Part shown: piece after piece, positions 12,470 to 24,200 of the stretch
Layout of the letters: every line of letters starts with the position of its first letter
How positions within the stretch are numbered: the stretch's first letter is position 1
Made by a program: the position numbers and the translations under genes
Notes under the pieces: generated by a model
Database searches by the model: none
What the model was told of the DNA's origin: nothing
What the model saw: the letters and a program-made list of their open reading frames with translations, nothing else
DNA from: Apoda limacodes
Lineage: Eukaryota > Arthropoda > Insecta > Lepidoptera > Limacodidae
Assembly (NCBI GenBank): GCA_946406115.1
Contig: OX291555.1
Location: 14,092,001 to 14,156,000 of the forward strand
DNA length: 64,000 nucleotides
Direction: 5' to 3'

Positions 12470-12900
12470 ATTAGCTGAATTCTTAAATCGGTGTATGAGG
12501 AAAGAGATCCTGAAACACTGAAAATCACAAAAGTATCTCCATTATTTAAGGGATGGAAGATGACATGGACGGATATCGACCTGTTTCTATTACCTACCTG
12601 CCATAGCTAAGGTCTTGGAAAATAGCTAAAGCTCTCGGTCAATTTCGTTTTTTGTTTCTTCTATTGAGGCATTGTCATACCGCCAATATGCTTATCAAAA
12701 AACGGTCCACTACGTCACTGGTGCGAGAGTTCAGCGTGTAATTGCTGCACGTGAAGGTAAGCAGCAAGACAATTTTCTTGGGTTATACATGCACGTAAGT
12801 TTAGACATGACCTTGAATGCTCAGACTTCATTTTTCACGTGTGTTTGACGTAAGGGCGCGGTGTGCGAGGGTTGCACTACCTTTCAAATCATCACTAAAT
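12470..12900 (+). pseudogene. Degenerate LINE reverse-transcriptase fragment
   Basis: Broken frames give LPAIAKVLE, QYAYQK and RVIAAREGKQQD, resembling the finger/palm region of non-LTR reverse transcriptases (…LPAxSKVLE…, …QYAYRxxRST…). Many stops. Confidence 0.55.
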
Positions 12901-12904
12901 ATTT

Positions 12905-14040
12905 TTTTTACCGAAATTAATAAAGTGGTGAAATCTGGTTTATAAACATTTTACGTTTTATTTCTTTTAGATTTTTCAGAATCGAATTTTATTCTATCAT
13001 TCATTACATTCCATTACTCTCTTGACTAGTCTTTTCCTTTGAAATTTTTTTTTTATTGTGTATCTTTTTTAATTTATTGATCGATGACCTACTTCTATAA
13101 ATTTTCAAGTGTGTCATACTTACATATACTCTTAGTTGTATTCTAATGTATTATTGTTTATTAATTTTAAATACCAGTGTATTTAAATTATTTTTCATTA
13201 TGTGTATTTTTAAATATCAACAAAAAAATATTAGTCATTTTAATTTTTTATTATGAATTACAAATGAAATGTTGGTTATATTTAAATTGTAGTATATTTA
13301 AAATTTTAATAAATATTTGTTTCTTTACTTACGAATATTTTATTACTGTCCATTATATCATGGAGGGGTAAACGCTGTTCGTTGGTAAACGCATTACTTG
13401 AGAACAGCGGACCTATTTAGATATTTTTTAAATATTCTTAAGAGGAAATAGCTCGCTGTTTTTCTTCATACAAACGTATTCCCCAGTTTCCTCCCTGGAT
13501 TTTGGCATTAGAACTGTTATTTTTTTATGTATGATTGATATACATAATAACCATGTCTGTATGTTTTGCTTTTTTAGATATACCATTCCTATGAAAATCT
13601 AGGACTGCAAAACGCCAAAAAATATCTATTATGACATCCTTAGACATGTCCTATTCAAATATGAAAACTTATTTTTAAGAAGTTAAAACATACAAACACG
13701 GCGTTCACCTAAGGTGAAGTAATTTTTATTAAATTTGGTTGAGATTTGGAAGAGGAAAGTGGGGAATACGATACCCCGATTTTGATGATTAATGCATTAC
13801 ATGATGATTCGCTAGTTTGTGGTATTTCCTCTTTATAGTACGAAAAAGATTCTTAGGTAATAAAAAAATGGAAAATTTGCACGGAGCAATGAAAATTGTA
13901 GTAAAATTGATATGATGTCTTTAAATAGGGTAGTAATTACCTATTATTGCTAATGTTCTTGTAGATAAATTGTTTCTTTTTCACTGAAATTTCTCGAAAT
14001 AAATCGGTAAGTACATACGTTTCATATGCGTTTCAAACAA
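12905..14040. other. AT-rich intergenic stretch
   Basis: Nothing recognised on either strand. The short ORF at 13177-13371 is composed of low-complexity hydrophobic and Asn/Ile codons and is not supported. Confidence 0.4.
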
Positions 14041-14044
14041 GTTG

Positions 14045-14195
14045 GCCAATCACACCATATGCATATAATATTATAAGGCGAAAGTTTGTAAGTGTGTTCA
14101 TATGTTTGTTACTTCTTCACGTTCAAACGGATGGACCAATTTTGATGAAATTTGGTATGGAGGTCGTAGGGCGGTTGAAGCTAGTTAACCATTGA
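14045..14195 (+). repeat. Dispersed repeat fragment
   Basis: ttataaggcgaaagtttgta and ggatggaccaattttgatga are typical of a widespread lepidopteran repeat. It stops before the LINE tail at 14220. Confidence 0.45.
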
Positions 14196-14219
14196 AAAGT
14201 ATTTTGATAACTACTTTTT

Positions 14220-14640
14220 TTTTTAAATACCACTAAGGTGGCAAACAAGCTTACGATCTGCCTGATGGTAAGCGGTCACCGCAGCTTATGGACGCTTGCA
14301 ACACCTGGGGCATCACTCACCCTTAAAAAATTTAGTAACTTAAGAATCCCACATTGTAGTCCTTTGCGAAAACCTTGGCAGGGAGCTCATTCCACAACCG
14401 AACTGTACACAACCATTTAAGTTCTAAAGTGTGGGAACGAATTTCCTGCCGATGACGAGCGGTGCGATGGTAGAATTGCCGTGAGCTTGGGATCATTAAC
14501 GGTTTTCACAGCCCGTCACGAGTCAAGAAGGCTAAGCTGATATCCGGGTGCACCCGCCTAAATATGGCAGCAGTGCCTACTCCATATTCGATACTCCATT
14601 TGATGTCTTGAGATAAAGCGCTATACATCTTTAGGAATAT
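14220..14640 (-). mobile_element. LINE 3' end (family 1), reverse orientation
   Basis: It begins with a T-run and taccactaaggtggcaaaca, the reversed poly(A) end of the family. It continues through the conserved tail and the C-terminal RT codons out to about 14640. Confidence 0.7.
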
Positions 14641-14889
14641 TATCTCGTGTGCATATGACTTACACAGCTTCTCCCCCACGTTCTAGACGAGCAGTCATAT
14701 GGACAATATTTTGAATAATGATCGCTCGGCAACTTGCTGTAGGTTGGGGAGTAATTATTTTAGTATTTAATTGCTCCACATCGATTTGTATAGTGGCGGT
14801 ATTTGTAGCAATGATTATTACATTTATTTTTTCGAATGACCCAGTATGGCTGATGCAGCCATTTCTGCTCCATCGGGCTTTTGGGGCTC

Positions 14890-15140
14890 TGATCTTACTC
14901 TGATGGAGTCTCAGCCCATAAAGCTTCCAATGCTCAAGGGCTCCCCGCCGGGGGAGCCTCGGCTTGGACTGTCGCTCTTGGGGTCATCCATTCGACTGGC
15001 GTGAGCCTTGAACCCGAAGCGCCAGGAGGGGAGTTCCCCGTTACGCGGATTCGATTGCGAGTAAGTGGGGGCAAGAAACGCCCCGGCACTCTTTGATACC
15101 TCGTATATGAGGTAAAGGTGCGGAATGATACTAATAAACA
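14890..15140. other. GC-rich block of unknown origin beside a TA microsatellite
   Basis: This block is visibly richer in G and C than its surroundings (ggctccccgccgggggagcc is a near-perfect palindrome at 14938-14958). It ends at a TATG/TA microsatellite (15145-15210), suggesting the end of a retroelement. No protein family recognised in either frame set. Confidence 0.4.
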
Positions 15141-15144
15141 TGCA

Positions 15145-15160
15145 TACATGTATGTATGTT

Positions 15161-15196
<36 letters not shown>

Positions 15197-15210
15197 TGTA
15201 TGTATGTATA
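15145..15210. repeat. (TA)n / (TATG)n microsatellite
   Basis: Pure TA dinucleotides over about 15162-15193, flanked by atgtatgtatg imperfect tetramers. Confidence 0.9.
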
Positions 15211-16369
15211 TATAAATTTATGTATTTTGATTATGCACCGACCACAATAAACGACTAATACCTACTTACAAATTGTAATTAACATTGTGGTAATCTGTAA
15301 TTCGCCTGCGTGTCGACATATGTGGCATCCTACAACAAGAGCTTACCTAGTTTCCATGGCCCCAAAGTGGAACCATAAGTATGGAAAATTCTATTTGGCT
15401 CTAAAATGGCTGGCAACCAAGATGAGGTCAAGGCACGATGGAATGGAATCGTCATTAAGAGCCGAGTATCGCGAAACGAGCGAAGAGCTAAAGGGATACC
15501 TTTGAGAGAATTTATATATTTGGAGCCGAATGTTAAAATTGCTTATTAAATCAGATTTAAATTTATAACTTACTGAATCCGAAATCCGAAACTTTTCCTT
15601 TACATTTTGCAAATTTTAGATCTAGATTCCAGGCCTAGGTCAAGGAGGGTGCGGAGGTCTTCGAGGACGGTGGCAGCCTTTCTATCAATGGTTCCGTCAT
15701 ATAAGTATCATAAATTAAAATCAGAACTTAGTTTTATAATAGGGTGAATTGCGAAACTACAAATAGCTGGTCCAAGTGGCTCGTTTTGCTGACATTCTAC
15801 GGCAGATTCCAGGATGTTTTCTGTATACAGCAATTCAAAAGGTTCAAAATAACACGGCCAGATATAGGGAAAAAATTAACGTTAACGGAGTTAAAGGCGT
15901 TTTTCACATCTATTTAACTTCAAAAATACTTCGCTCCCTTATTTAAAAGGAAAGCGCGGGCTGCGTGTACGGCGGTTTCGGAACCGCCTCTTATGCCATA
16001 AACGAATTGGGTAGGACAAAAAAAATATATAAGTTGGAGAAGTATGGTTTTTGCAACAGTTTTCGAGACAATGCGCCTAAAGGAAGACGAATTTTATAAA
16101 TTGGCTGGGGTGCTTTGGCTAACCTAACAACATAAGGTTTTGCCAGCAGCTTCGCCCGCCCTAAATTTGGTTATTGGCGTAGGATTCTTACGGCAACTTC
16201 TCAATTATAGAAAAAAAAATTTGAAGGTAAAAATATTTTTTAATAATACTTAGGTACCGCTTCTCTTTACTATTTTCATAAATTCTATTACATCTCAAAT
16301 TTCTTCTCTCTACCATATGTATGGAGATTATCTACAAATCTACTCGCAATCCTTTGAGAATCTAAACTA

Positions 16370-17535
16370 AGCACTAAACACTATTAATGCAGATATTGCA
16401 CAGATTGTAGCCTGGAGTGAATCACACAGTTTAAAAATAAACCCGAGTAAAACACAGGCTATCATAGTAGGAAGCTCAAGAGTCATTAATAAAATTGATT
16501 GGCAACAGTTACCCTCTATCATGTGTAATAATGTTTGTGTTCCTTTTAGCGAATGTGTGAAAAACCTATAGGCATTTACATCGATCGCACACTATCCTGG
16601 CATCGTCAGCTGAAGGAAATAAGCAGAAAACTGTTCGCCTCTATAAAATCCTTGAGAAGACTTCAGAACTTCCTGCCAATTCCCACCAAAATTGCACTTG
16701 CACAGTCATTACTCCTCCCGGTTCTCGACTGTGGCGATGTATGATTTCCTGATCTTACTGAAGAGCAGTTAAACAAACTTGAGCGGCTTCAAAATTTATC
16801 CATACGGTTCATATTTGGTCTATGCAAATTTGTTCATGTATCAGAGTTTTGTTCTTAGCTCAAGTGGCTCTCCATTCGACAACGCCGGAATACACGCCTT
16901 TTTTCTCTTCTTTATTCCGTTCTTTTCATACCTTCATCACCAACTTATCTTAAACATTGCTTTGAATTCCTTGGCTCTTCTATAAAAAATCTTAGATCTT
17001 CTACAAATTTACTCCTAAAGATTCCTTCATATTCCTCTCAGTTTTACAACGATTCCTTTACAGTTAAATCTATAAAACTATGCAATGCTTTACCTCTCAA
17101 TATCAGACAAGCCCAAAGCTAACACTGCTTCAAAACGCAGGTTAAAAATTATTATCAGTTACAGTTATAATTTTTATTTTACAAATAAGACATGTTATTT
17201 TATTTATTTTGTGTACGTCTCTGCAGTAGGTATTATGTCAGTATTATGTAAATATAATTTTTTCATATTATATTTAATATGTAGTAACGTGTATTATGTC
17301 TTATTCATATCTATTATTAGAATGACACACATGTTTGTTTTTATTTATATTTATATTACTTTCTTGTTCCAAGTTGCACTACTCTTAAATCTTATTCTAC
17401 TAGATTTCCTCTACTCAAAGGTTGTCTGGAAGAAATCGTTAAATAGCGATAAGACCGCCTGAATTGTACTCTACCAATCAACTGTATTTACTACTTTTAA
17501 TTATTTTTTGTGCAATAAAGAATTTACTACTACTA
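16370..17535 (+). mobile_element. LINE 3' third (family 2), degenerate
   Basis: Frames encode SLKINPSKTQAIIVGSSRV, LSWHRQLKEISRKLFASI and LLLPVLDCGDV, the region after the RT palm of jockey-type elements. It ends with an aataaag signal and a (TAC)n tail at 17508-17530. Stops and frameshifts interrupt it. A reverse-strand relative lies at 49023-49260. Confidence 0.65.
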
Positions 17536-18150
17536 CTTCTACCGCCCTTCCCCCTCATGACTGCCCGCCGGCCTTGCACATCATAAATGCGCGCGCAGTA
17601 AGTATTTGATCATTATTTTGCTGGCATGTTATTTTTAAACTGCGATATCTCCTAAGATGTGTCCAGATTGTTTACACATCCCCTAAGATATTCATTGAAG
17701 TAGAATGATGTAAAGGGAATTTTTGTTTTAAATTAAAGACTTGTGATGCGTAACGTATTTATTTAGATAAGGATTAATATCATGTTTATAGAAACACCTT
17801 CGCAAACAATGCATTATTTTAGAACAAATTTGGTTAGCATAAAAAGGTTATAGGGAGCCAACCTTAAAAAATAGACAGAAGCTGTCGCGGACTTCTTTTT
17901 GGAACTTTTAAAGGGGAACAATTCTGTGATACATGAGATTTGCGAAACTTTAACCGTTTACTCAGCGCACGGAGCGGAAGCTCTGAAAGGGAAAAAAAAC
18001 TCCAGATTTTAAAACATTCTTTATCGGTGCTTCGCTCCTATTAGTCCAAGCGTAATGATATAAAGCCTATAGCCTTCCTCGATAAATGGGCTAGTTTCTA
18101 AGATTAGCGCGTTCAAACAAACAAACTCTACAGCTTTATATATTATCAGT
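17531..18150 (+). repeat. Long dispersed repeat, shared with 46765-47235
   Basis: Starts cccttccccctcatgactgc, includes aaaggggaacaattctgt and the common tail tagccttcctcgataaatgg, and ends near caaacaaacaaactctacag. The 5' 500 bases reappear in inverse orientation upstream of the piggyBac frame. Confidence 0.6.
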
Positions 18151-18171
18151 AATTATTAATTAGTCATTAGT

Positions 18172-18425
18172 ATTAGTATCAGTATCAGTATCAGTATCAG
18201 TATCAGTATCAGTATCAGTATCAGTATCAGTATCAGTATCAGTATCAGTATCAGTATCAGTATCAGTATCAGTATCAGTATCAGTATCAGTATCAGTATC
18301 AGTATCAGTATCAGTATCAGTATCAGTATCAGTATCAGTATCAGTATCAGTATCAGTATCAGTATCAGTATCAGTATCAGTATCAGTATCAGTATCAGTA
18401 TCAGTATCAGTATTAGTATTAGTAT
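18172..18425 (+). repeat. (ATCAGT)n hexanucleotide array
   Basis: About 40 almost perfect hexamer units with degenerate tta variants at both edges. It differs from the insect telomere repeat TTAGG. Confidence 0.95.
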
Positions 18426-18426
18426 A

Positions 18427-19055
18427 TTAGTATTATTATTAGTATAGATAAGGTTTTTTAACGCAGTTAGACTGTTAGATGATCATCACCAGCTTTCCCC
18501 CCATTGGACCACTTTACAGGTCCTTGCAGTGCTGCGGCGAGAGACCGTCGAGACCAATGGTTGAACCAGGCTTAAAGGAAAAAAATTACAACACTTGCAT
18601 TATCAGAACCCGCGTTGAGGCCAAATTCATCTGGTTGTGGAGAATCAGGAAGACAAAAAGAGTCGGCGGGCTGTGGGTGCAAAAGCAGAGCACTCTTCGT
18701 CTCAATTATCTGCGACTAAAAAGTTAACGTCTACTCATAGATACAATAACATGATATTGAAGTGCATTGTTTACGTTCGTTTGTCAGAAAAAGACAAATA
18801 ATAGATACTGTATTTTAATCATATCTTGGCCATTTGAACTGTAAGTAAATTAGATTTTCTTTAATTATAACTTGTTATAATATTTAAACAAAGCATCATT
18901 TTCGTTCTTAATGTAAATGTAATTTTAACATTTTATTTCAGCTTGACATAATTATGCATCTTTAAATTTAAGACGTTTGTGTCTACTCACAAATTGCCCC
19001 TCAAATGCATATGTAGAACAAATTAAATAATTAGTTATGTTTTAATATTTAGGAC
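18427..19055. other. Intergenic stretch without recognised content
   Basis: An 82-codon open frame at 18479-18727 has no family I recognise and no splice or start context; I leave it unannotated. Confidence 0.35.
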
Positions 19056-19059
19056 TTCA

Positions 19060-19425
19060 GGCGCAGTGACTACCTAACTAGCGCCGCCAAATTATATTCC
19101 TTATTTCCTCTTTGTACAAAACACATTTTAAAAATGTTACAAACCAATTATTTAAAACTAGTTATAAGCTATTGTTACATTACGTTTTAAAGCTAGAATG
19201 TACCTGTAAATTAAAGATAGATAGTTTCTGCTAAAAACGGCGACTTTTAGCAGAAATGCTAACTACAACTAACATGTAGGAATATCACAGAAACAATAGG
19301 TATGGAACGTTCTAAAAACAGCTTATAACTAGTCCTAAATAATTGGTTTGTAACATTTTTGAAATATCTCTTTTACGAAGAGGAAATAAAGAATATATTT
19401 TCGCGGTGCTAATTAAGTAGGCAGA
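19060..19425. repeat. Palindromic MITE family P, copy 1
   Basis: About 365 bp. The left half (tacctaactagcgccgccaa … tcctctttgtacaaaacaca) is mirrored by the right half (aagaggaaataaagaatata … gctaattaagtaggca), with hairpin centre ctgctaaaaac…gcagaaatg. Other copies: 31612-31972 and 39630-40110. Confidence 0.7.
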
Positions 19426-19549
19426 GCGCCTCAAGCCAAATTTTTAAGTTTTACAAAATTATGATGTTTTTCTTCAGTTATTGACTTTGAAAATATATCT
19501 GCTAAAAGCTGGGCAGAAGCAGAAGGCCTACATTCAATTTAAATTTACC

Positions 19550-20270
19550 CCAAGTCAATAGCTTTCTTTACAAATCGAAAAGACTTGTCGTTCAAAATTG
19601 TAAATGACTCCTTCAAATTAATTATGCCAACACGTAATTCTTAGAGAAAATTTGACGAAATTCCTCCTCCTTGACAGCATTTGACATAGTAGGTATAGCA
19701 TTCGGCCTCTGTACTTGGGCATGCTACAGTTTGTTGCTTCTTTGATTTGCAGTTAATTACATTATTATCAAACTTTATAACTAAACCGGAATATGTAGTA
19801 AGTAGATCTTACGATGACTACGTTCCCCGGCCCAACCAGCCTCCAAAGAAATGTCTATTTTGTTCCACCTTGTTTGGAATGTGAGGCATAGTCTAGTGTA
19901 GGTAAGGTGATAAATGGCGCAGAACACGTTTCGCAGCTGTCTAATGAGGCACATCAAAGCAAGAATTGTATTGACTTAGTTTACTGCGAACATAATGCAG
20001 TGTCAGGACGTTTGCACTTGCTGGCGCCTAAGTTCATGTGACCGCCAATTAATTCCTGATATGAGTATTTGGTTTCCAAAGGTGTGGATGCCTTTTTACA
20101 TTTAATCATTTCAAATTTGTCTAGAAAATTCCTTACGTCTAATTCCTGCGAAAGTTTCAATGTACTTACAGACTTATCTCTTACGACTTTCATACACAAT
20201 ACCAATTCAACAGGACCAAGCAATTTTATCACATTAGTATTTTTGGGTCCATAAACTAGTTCCCAAAATC
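19550..20270 (-). pseudogene. Ty1/copia-type polyprotein remnant (RT end and RNase H)
   Basis: On the minus strand, VELVLCMKVVRDKSVSTLKL and FLDKFEMIKCKKASTPLE match the copia reverse-transcriptase end (…GMKVxRD…CKxxSTPL). Further left, SKKQQTVACPSTEAECYT matches the copia RNase H motif (…SKKQxTVALSSTEAEY). Frames are broken and no LTRs are seen. Confidence 0.75.
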
Positions 20271-20624
20271 AATGAGCTACAAGAGAATCATATTCTTCTT
20301 TTATAACCTTGTAATCCTTCATTACGTTCAGAATCAGAATGAAAAAATACAAGGACCGGCCCAGGCCTTAGTGTGTTCTTCCTACTTAAGAAAATGCATA
20401 GCATCTAAATCTACGGCACGTAGTAAGAAAATGGTAAATGCGAACACACACACACGTACAATCAGCTATGTATTTAAGCAGTAACTGTAATAGAATTAAG
20501 TCTCCAGATTGCCAAAATACTGTTAATATATCTGGAAATTTACAACAGTATACATCCTTTGTTGTTTTATTTACAGTACAGGAATTACCTGTTGTTACAA
20601 AATCTTTTAATTTTTATAGCAGAC

Positions 20625-20702
20625 ACACTTGACCTCAAGCCAGAACTCGAACCCGCAACTCTAACATTCCGTCTACGTGCTCTGCCAAATGGGCTACTGA
20701 AA
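20625..20702 (-). repeat. tRNA-derived SINE head
   Basis: Reverse strand carries an A-box-like tagcccatttgg and a B-box-like ggttcgagttc with tRNA-like spacing, but the ends do not pair as a tRNA. So a SINE head rather than a gene. Confidence 0.5.
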
Positions 20703-20779
20703 TACAATAGAGATTGTTAGTTTCTGTTGACGACAACTGAAAATTGTCACTGACAAGTGCCAAGTCTCCAAAACCAGTT

Positions 20780-21010
20780 GGAGCACGGCCTACGCCATAC
20801 TCATCACGCGGGCCCAGTGCGGATTGTGGACTTCACATACGGCTTTTTTCTTCTAAAGTATGCAGGTTTCTTTACAATGTTTTCCTTCACCAAAAGCCAG
20901 TATTGTGAATATCATTGTGGGTACATAAGTAATTAACAAAAAGACTAATTGCTACACGCTGGGTTTGAACCTCCGCCACTCAGGACACAAGGTGAAATCG
21001 AAACCCCAGG
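20780..21010 (+). repeat. Dispersed repeat ('cttcacatac…gcaggtttc' type)
   Basis: It shares cttcacatac, gcaggtttctt and gttttccttcaccaaaagcc motifs with 22340-22430 and 63885-63970. This is an abundant lepidopteran repeat. Confidence 0.5.
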
Positions 21011-21078
21011 GTCACCACAAACATAGACACAGAAATACCCATCGCACTTCCTTTTCTACCTTTTATTTTCTTTTTCAG

Positions 21079-21217
21079 ACGAGATGAGGGTCATCAAAAC
21101 CCTTATTCGCGGGAGGCGTTGTCAAATATTATTCTTATTCCTTCTGTCAACAATCATGACGACGGCGTACTATTGGTTACAAAACTATGACCCACTTGTA
21201 CCAGACAAAGAAGACAG
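21079..21217 (+). CDS. Gene B exon 1 (ATG at 21084, signal anchor)
   Basis: A clear acceptor (tttttcag) sits five bases before the ATG, so at least one untranslated exon should lie upstream; I cannot place it. The ATG has G at -3. The exon encodes MRVIKTLIRGRRC followed by the hydrophobic anchor and ends PDKEDR with donor gtggtt. Confidence 0.75.
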
Positions 21218-24200
21218 GTGGTTAATGATAAATATTAAATAATTTAATTATGTCACGGTTTTAATTCCCCGACGGGGATCCTAGTGGTCGGGGTACTACA
21301 CACGCACCCACATCATAACGTAGGTGAGCGATAAATTTTATTTACAGTGTTTCTGGACCAAGGTGGTTTTATACATGACATTCAATTCCTGTTTTTTTTT
21401 GTGTTACATAAAAAGAAATGTTTAGATTCAGAGGTGTTCGGGTTTAAAAGGGTACTGAAACTGCTTAGGTGTCTACCCGTTCTACTTTTTTTTCTCGTGG
21501 GAAATCCTAAATCACATAGATATAGAAAAATCACATTGAGATCTAGAAAAAATTAGCTGGAGTGTCAAATAATTTTATTTTTTATTTTTCAGAGAAGCAG
21601 TAATTAGGTAAGTAACCATTAGGCTTGAGATACTAATGCACGATTTTAACCTTATATTTTATGAGAAAACAATAAAAATAAGTAGGTTATATTTAATTTA
21701 CCTTACCGGAAAGAGAAAAGTTTGAATATTAAAAAAAAAATCTGTGTTAAATATCGAAGAATTTAGGGAAAAAGAGCGCGGCATCTTAGATTTGCCATCT
21801 GAAATTAAAAAAAAACTAATATAAATTTGAATTCAGCACCTTCGTAAACAATAGAACTCGTTTCATCGAAACCAAATATTTTGAAAAAAGTGGACCCCAT
21901 ATTAGATTTACCATATTGAAGAAGATTTGTATTGTACCATCTGGCACTATCTCTTCCCTGTTTTCCATCTATCAAGAGACGCGCGAAGTCTTACTTTTCT
22001 GAATTACCAGGTACATGAATCAGAAGCTGCAAGAAAGTCTGAAAGAAGATAAAGGGACAGGATGTAATATACCCCAGCTGGATCCGTTTGCTAAGGAAGT
22101 AACGCAATTCGAGCTATCTTTGCCCAAGATCGTGTGCCGGGGATTGGATTGGGTTTCTTGTTATGTGAGTGCGTTTGGTACTTAATTATTATGTTGACCC
22201 GACGACAGCGATATCTAAAAAAAGAGGTAATTTTTTTACTGGCATGTCTATGTGCTACCAGCCACTGTTGGGGTACCTACCTACTCTCAAGCCGTAAACC
22301 CTGGACGAGGGTAGTCCACCATGTACGCCCAGTTAGGATAAGTTGGCTTCACATACTTCTTTTGAACCCCTTGGCAGACGTATGCAAGTTTCTTCACGAT
22401 GATTTTCTTTACCAAAACCAGTGGTGTAAATAACCAATGTTTTCTACGTTATTTTATTTTCTGGCGTGGTCTTTGCCTGTGGCACTGTCGAGGAGAAACC
22501 TTTGGGTAGTGGCGGAGGCTAGGGTTTCCCAGGCTCTTTGTATTTTGGGTTTTAATGGTTGAATGGGACTGGGTTCAGCTAAACAGGTGTTCAAAGCTTC
22601 ATCTATGCACGCCATCTTACAGTTTGTAGCCGTTGAGGCTTTCAAGATATTACCTGCAAGATCACACGTGCTATGTATTGAGGCTAAGAAAGCCGGTAAT
22701 GCGATATTTGAAGTTTTGCGGATACCCAAGGCACCTAGTCCTATTTGTACGCATAAAAAAAACCGCAAATCGATGTAGAGTTTAGCCGTTTGGCACACAG
22801 GTACTTTAGGGCAAAACACTAATTTTGAGCCGCAGTTCCTCAAAATATTTCCCTTAGTTGAATTTTTAAATACACTTAAATAACACCAGTAAACAGAAGC
22901 AGCAGGGGACAGTACAGTTCCACATAAAGTCTCATAGAGATCTGAAGTTTAAGGAACCGTCTCACATTGCAATATTCAAAAATTTAAAAAAAATACTAAA
23001 TTTCAATATTTTGCTAATCGCTTTCAGGGAGTTAAAAATGAGGATATAAACTATCATTTAAGTTATATATTAGAGAAAAATACTGAGCCGTCCTCTACCT
23101 GGAGGGGCCCAAACTTGGTATGTTTTAAAAATACTTTTTAGATTTTAAGAAAAAAAGTATTCCAAAGGAAATAGTGTGGTATATTTTTAGAACCGGCTCA
23201 TCAAGCCCATTTGATATCCCATAGGATGGGTTTCTGATTTTTTTTTTTTAATTCTATACAAAAAATTTATGACACCATAACCCCCCCCCCCCCCCCTTAA
23301 GGGAAATATTTTGAGGAACTGCGGCTCAAAATTAGTGTTTTGCCCTTAAGTACCTGTGTGCCAAACGGCTAAACTCTACATCGATTTGCGGTTTTCGAGC
23401 GAAAGCGTTGTACACCTGCCACTAACCGTACCTTATCGGTACAGAAGCTTGGGTCCATGCCTGCTCGCTGAGGCTTATGTTAATTATAAGTTTTCCATAT
23501 ATTATTCTATTATTTTTTTTTATCAAACATACATACTTCTTTACTTATTTATGCGAAAGTGTCTGGCTGTTTATTGGCCTGTTTGTTTGTTACCTTTTTA
23601 CGCATAAGTGCATTTGAAAAGGAGATAGATTGCACCTTGGGAAGAACATATGCTACTTAAAAACGTCAAGTGTGAGTCGGTTATTTTACTGTAATCAAGG
23701 AGCTGCCATAGAAATCCCACCTGATAACCAAATTTAAGGCGGGCGAAGCCGCGAATTTCATTTACCGTAGCACTACTGATTTAACACTGTAGTGCCACGG
23801 TCAAAAATTATTTACCGTAGCACTATTTTATAATTTAAATAAATTAAAATTATTTGGTAAAAAATTATTTTACTTTTGTGTGCATCACATATTTTTTCAG
23901 ATGTCGGAATGTAGAGTGAAGGAAACTGTATTGAGAACTGTAGACGATATAAAATGTAGATATAGAGACATATATCATAGAGGAGATCGGAAAAGCGCTG
24001 TCTATGCTCCTGAGATAACGATATATTCGAACGATACATACGTGTTACAGAGAAGTGATCATGCCAGAGTAAAATGCATGGGAAAATCCAAAGATAAGTA
24101 CGTATCATAGTTGGATTTCAAAGCTTTTACTACAAATATTTATTGTAATTATAAATATTTATAGTTTACAAAAAAATCTTCATCTTTAAATATTAAATCT

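Larger units (their letters stand above)
7558..21078. other. Intergenic region between genes A and B
   Basis: No host coding exon seen over 13.5 kb. It must include the 3' UTR of A and the promoter and any untranslated first exon of B, none of which I can place. The repeats listed separately account for roughly half; the remainder is AT-rich sequence without recognisable structure, notably 12905-14040 and 18427-19055. Confidence 0.5.

Noticed and set aside
14911..15197. Overlapping minus-strand frames in the GC-rich block
   Set aside because: Frames are long because of composition; no recognised motif, and one encodes the TA microsatellite.
15287..15505. 72-codon open frame with a plausible amino acid mix
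   Set aside because: No recognised family, no splice partners and no paralogue in the window; left unannotated.
17085..17462. 125-codon hydrophobic open frame
   Set aside because: It overlaps the 3' end of a degenerate LINE and reads low-complexity AT-rich sequence.
18172..18425. Telomere-like repeat
   Set aside because: The unit is ATCAGT, not the insect telomeric TTAGG, and it is internal.
20625..20702. tRNA gene on the minus strand
   Set aside because: A and B boxes are present but the acceptor stem and anticodon arm do not pair; a SINE head is more likely.
22140..22433. 99-codon frame reading through gene B's exon 2 donor
   Set aside because: It ignores the strong gtgagt donor at 22165 and enters a dispersed repeat.
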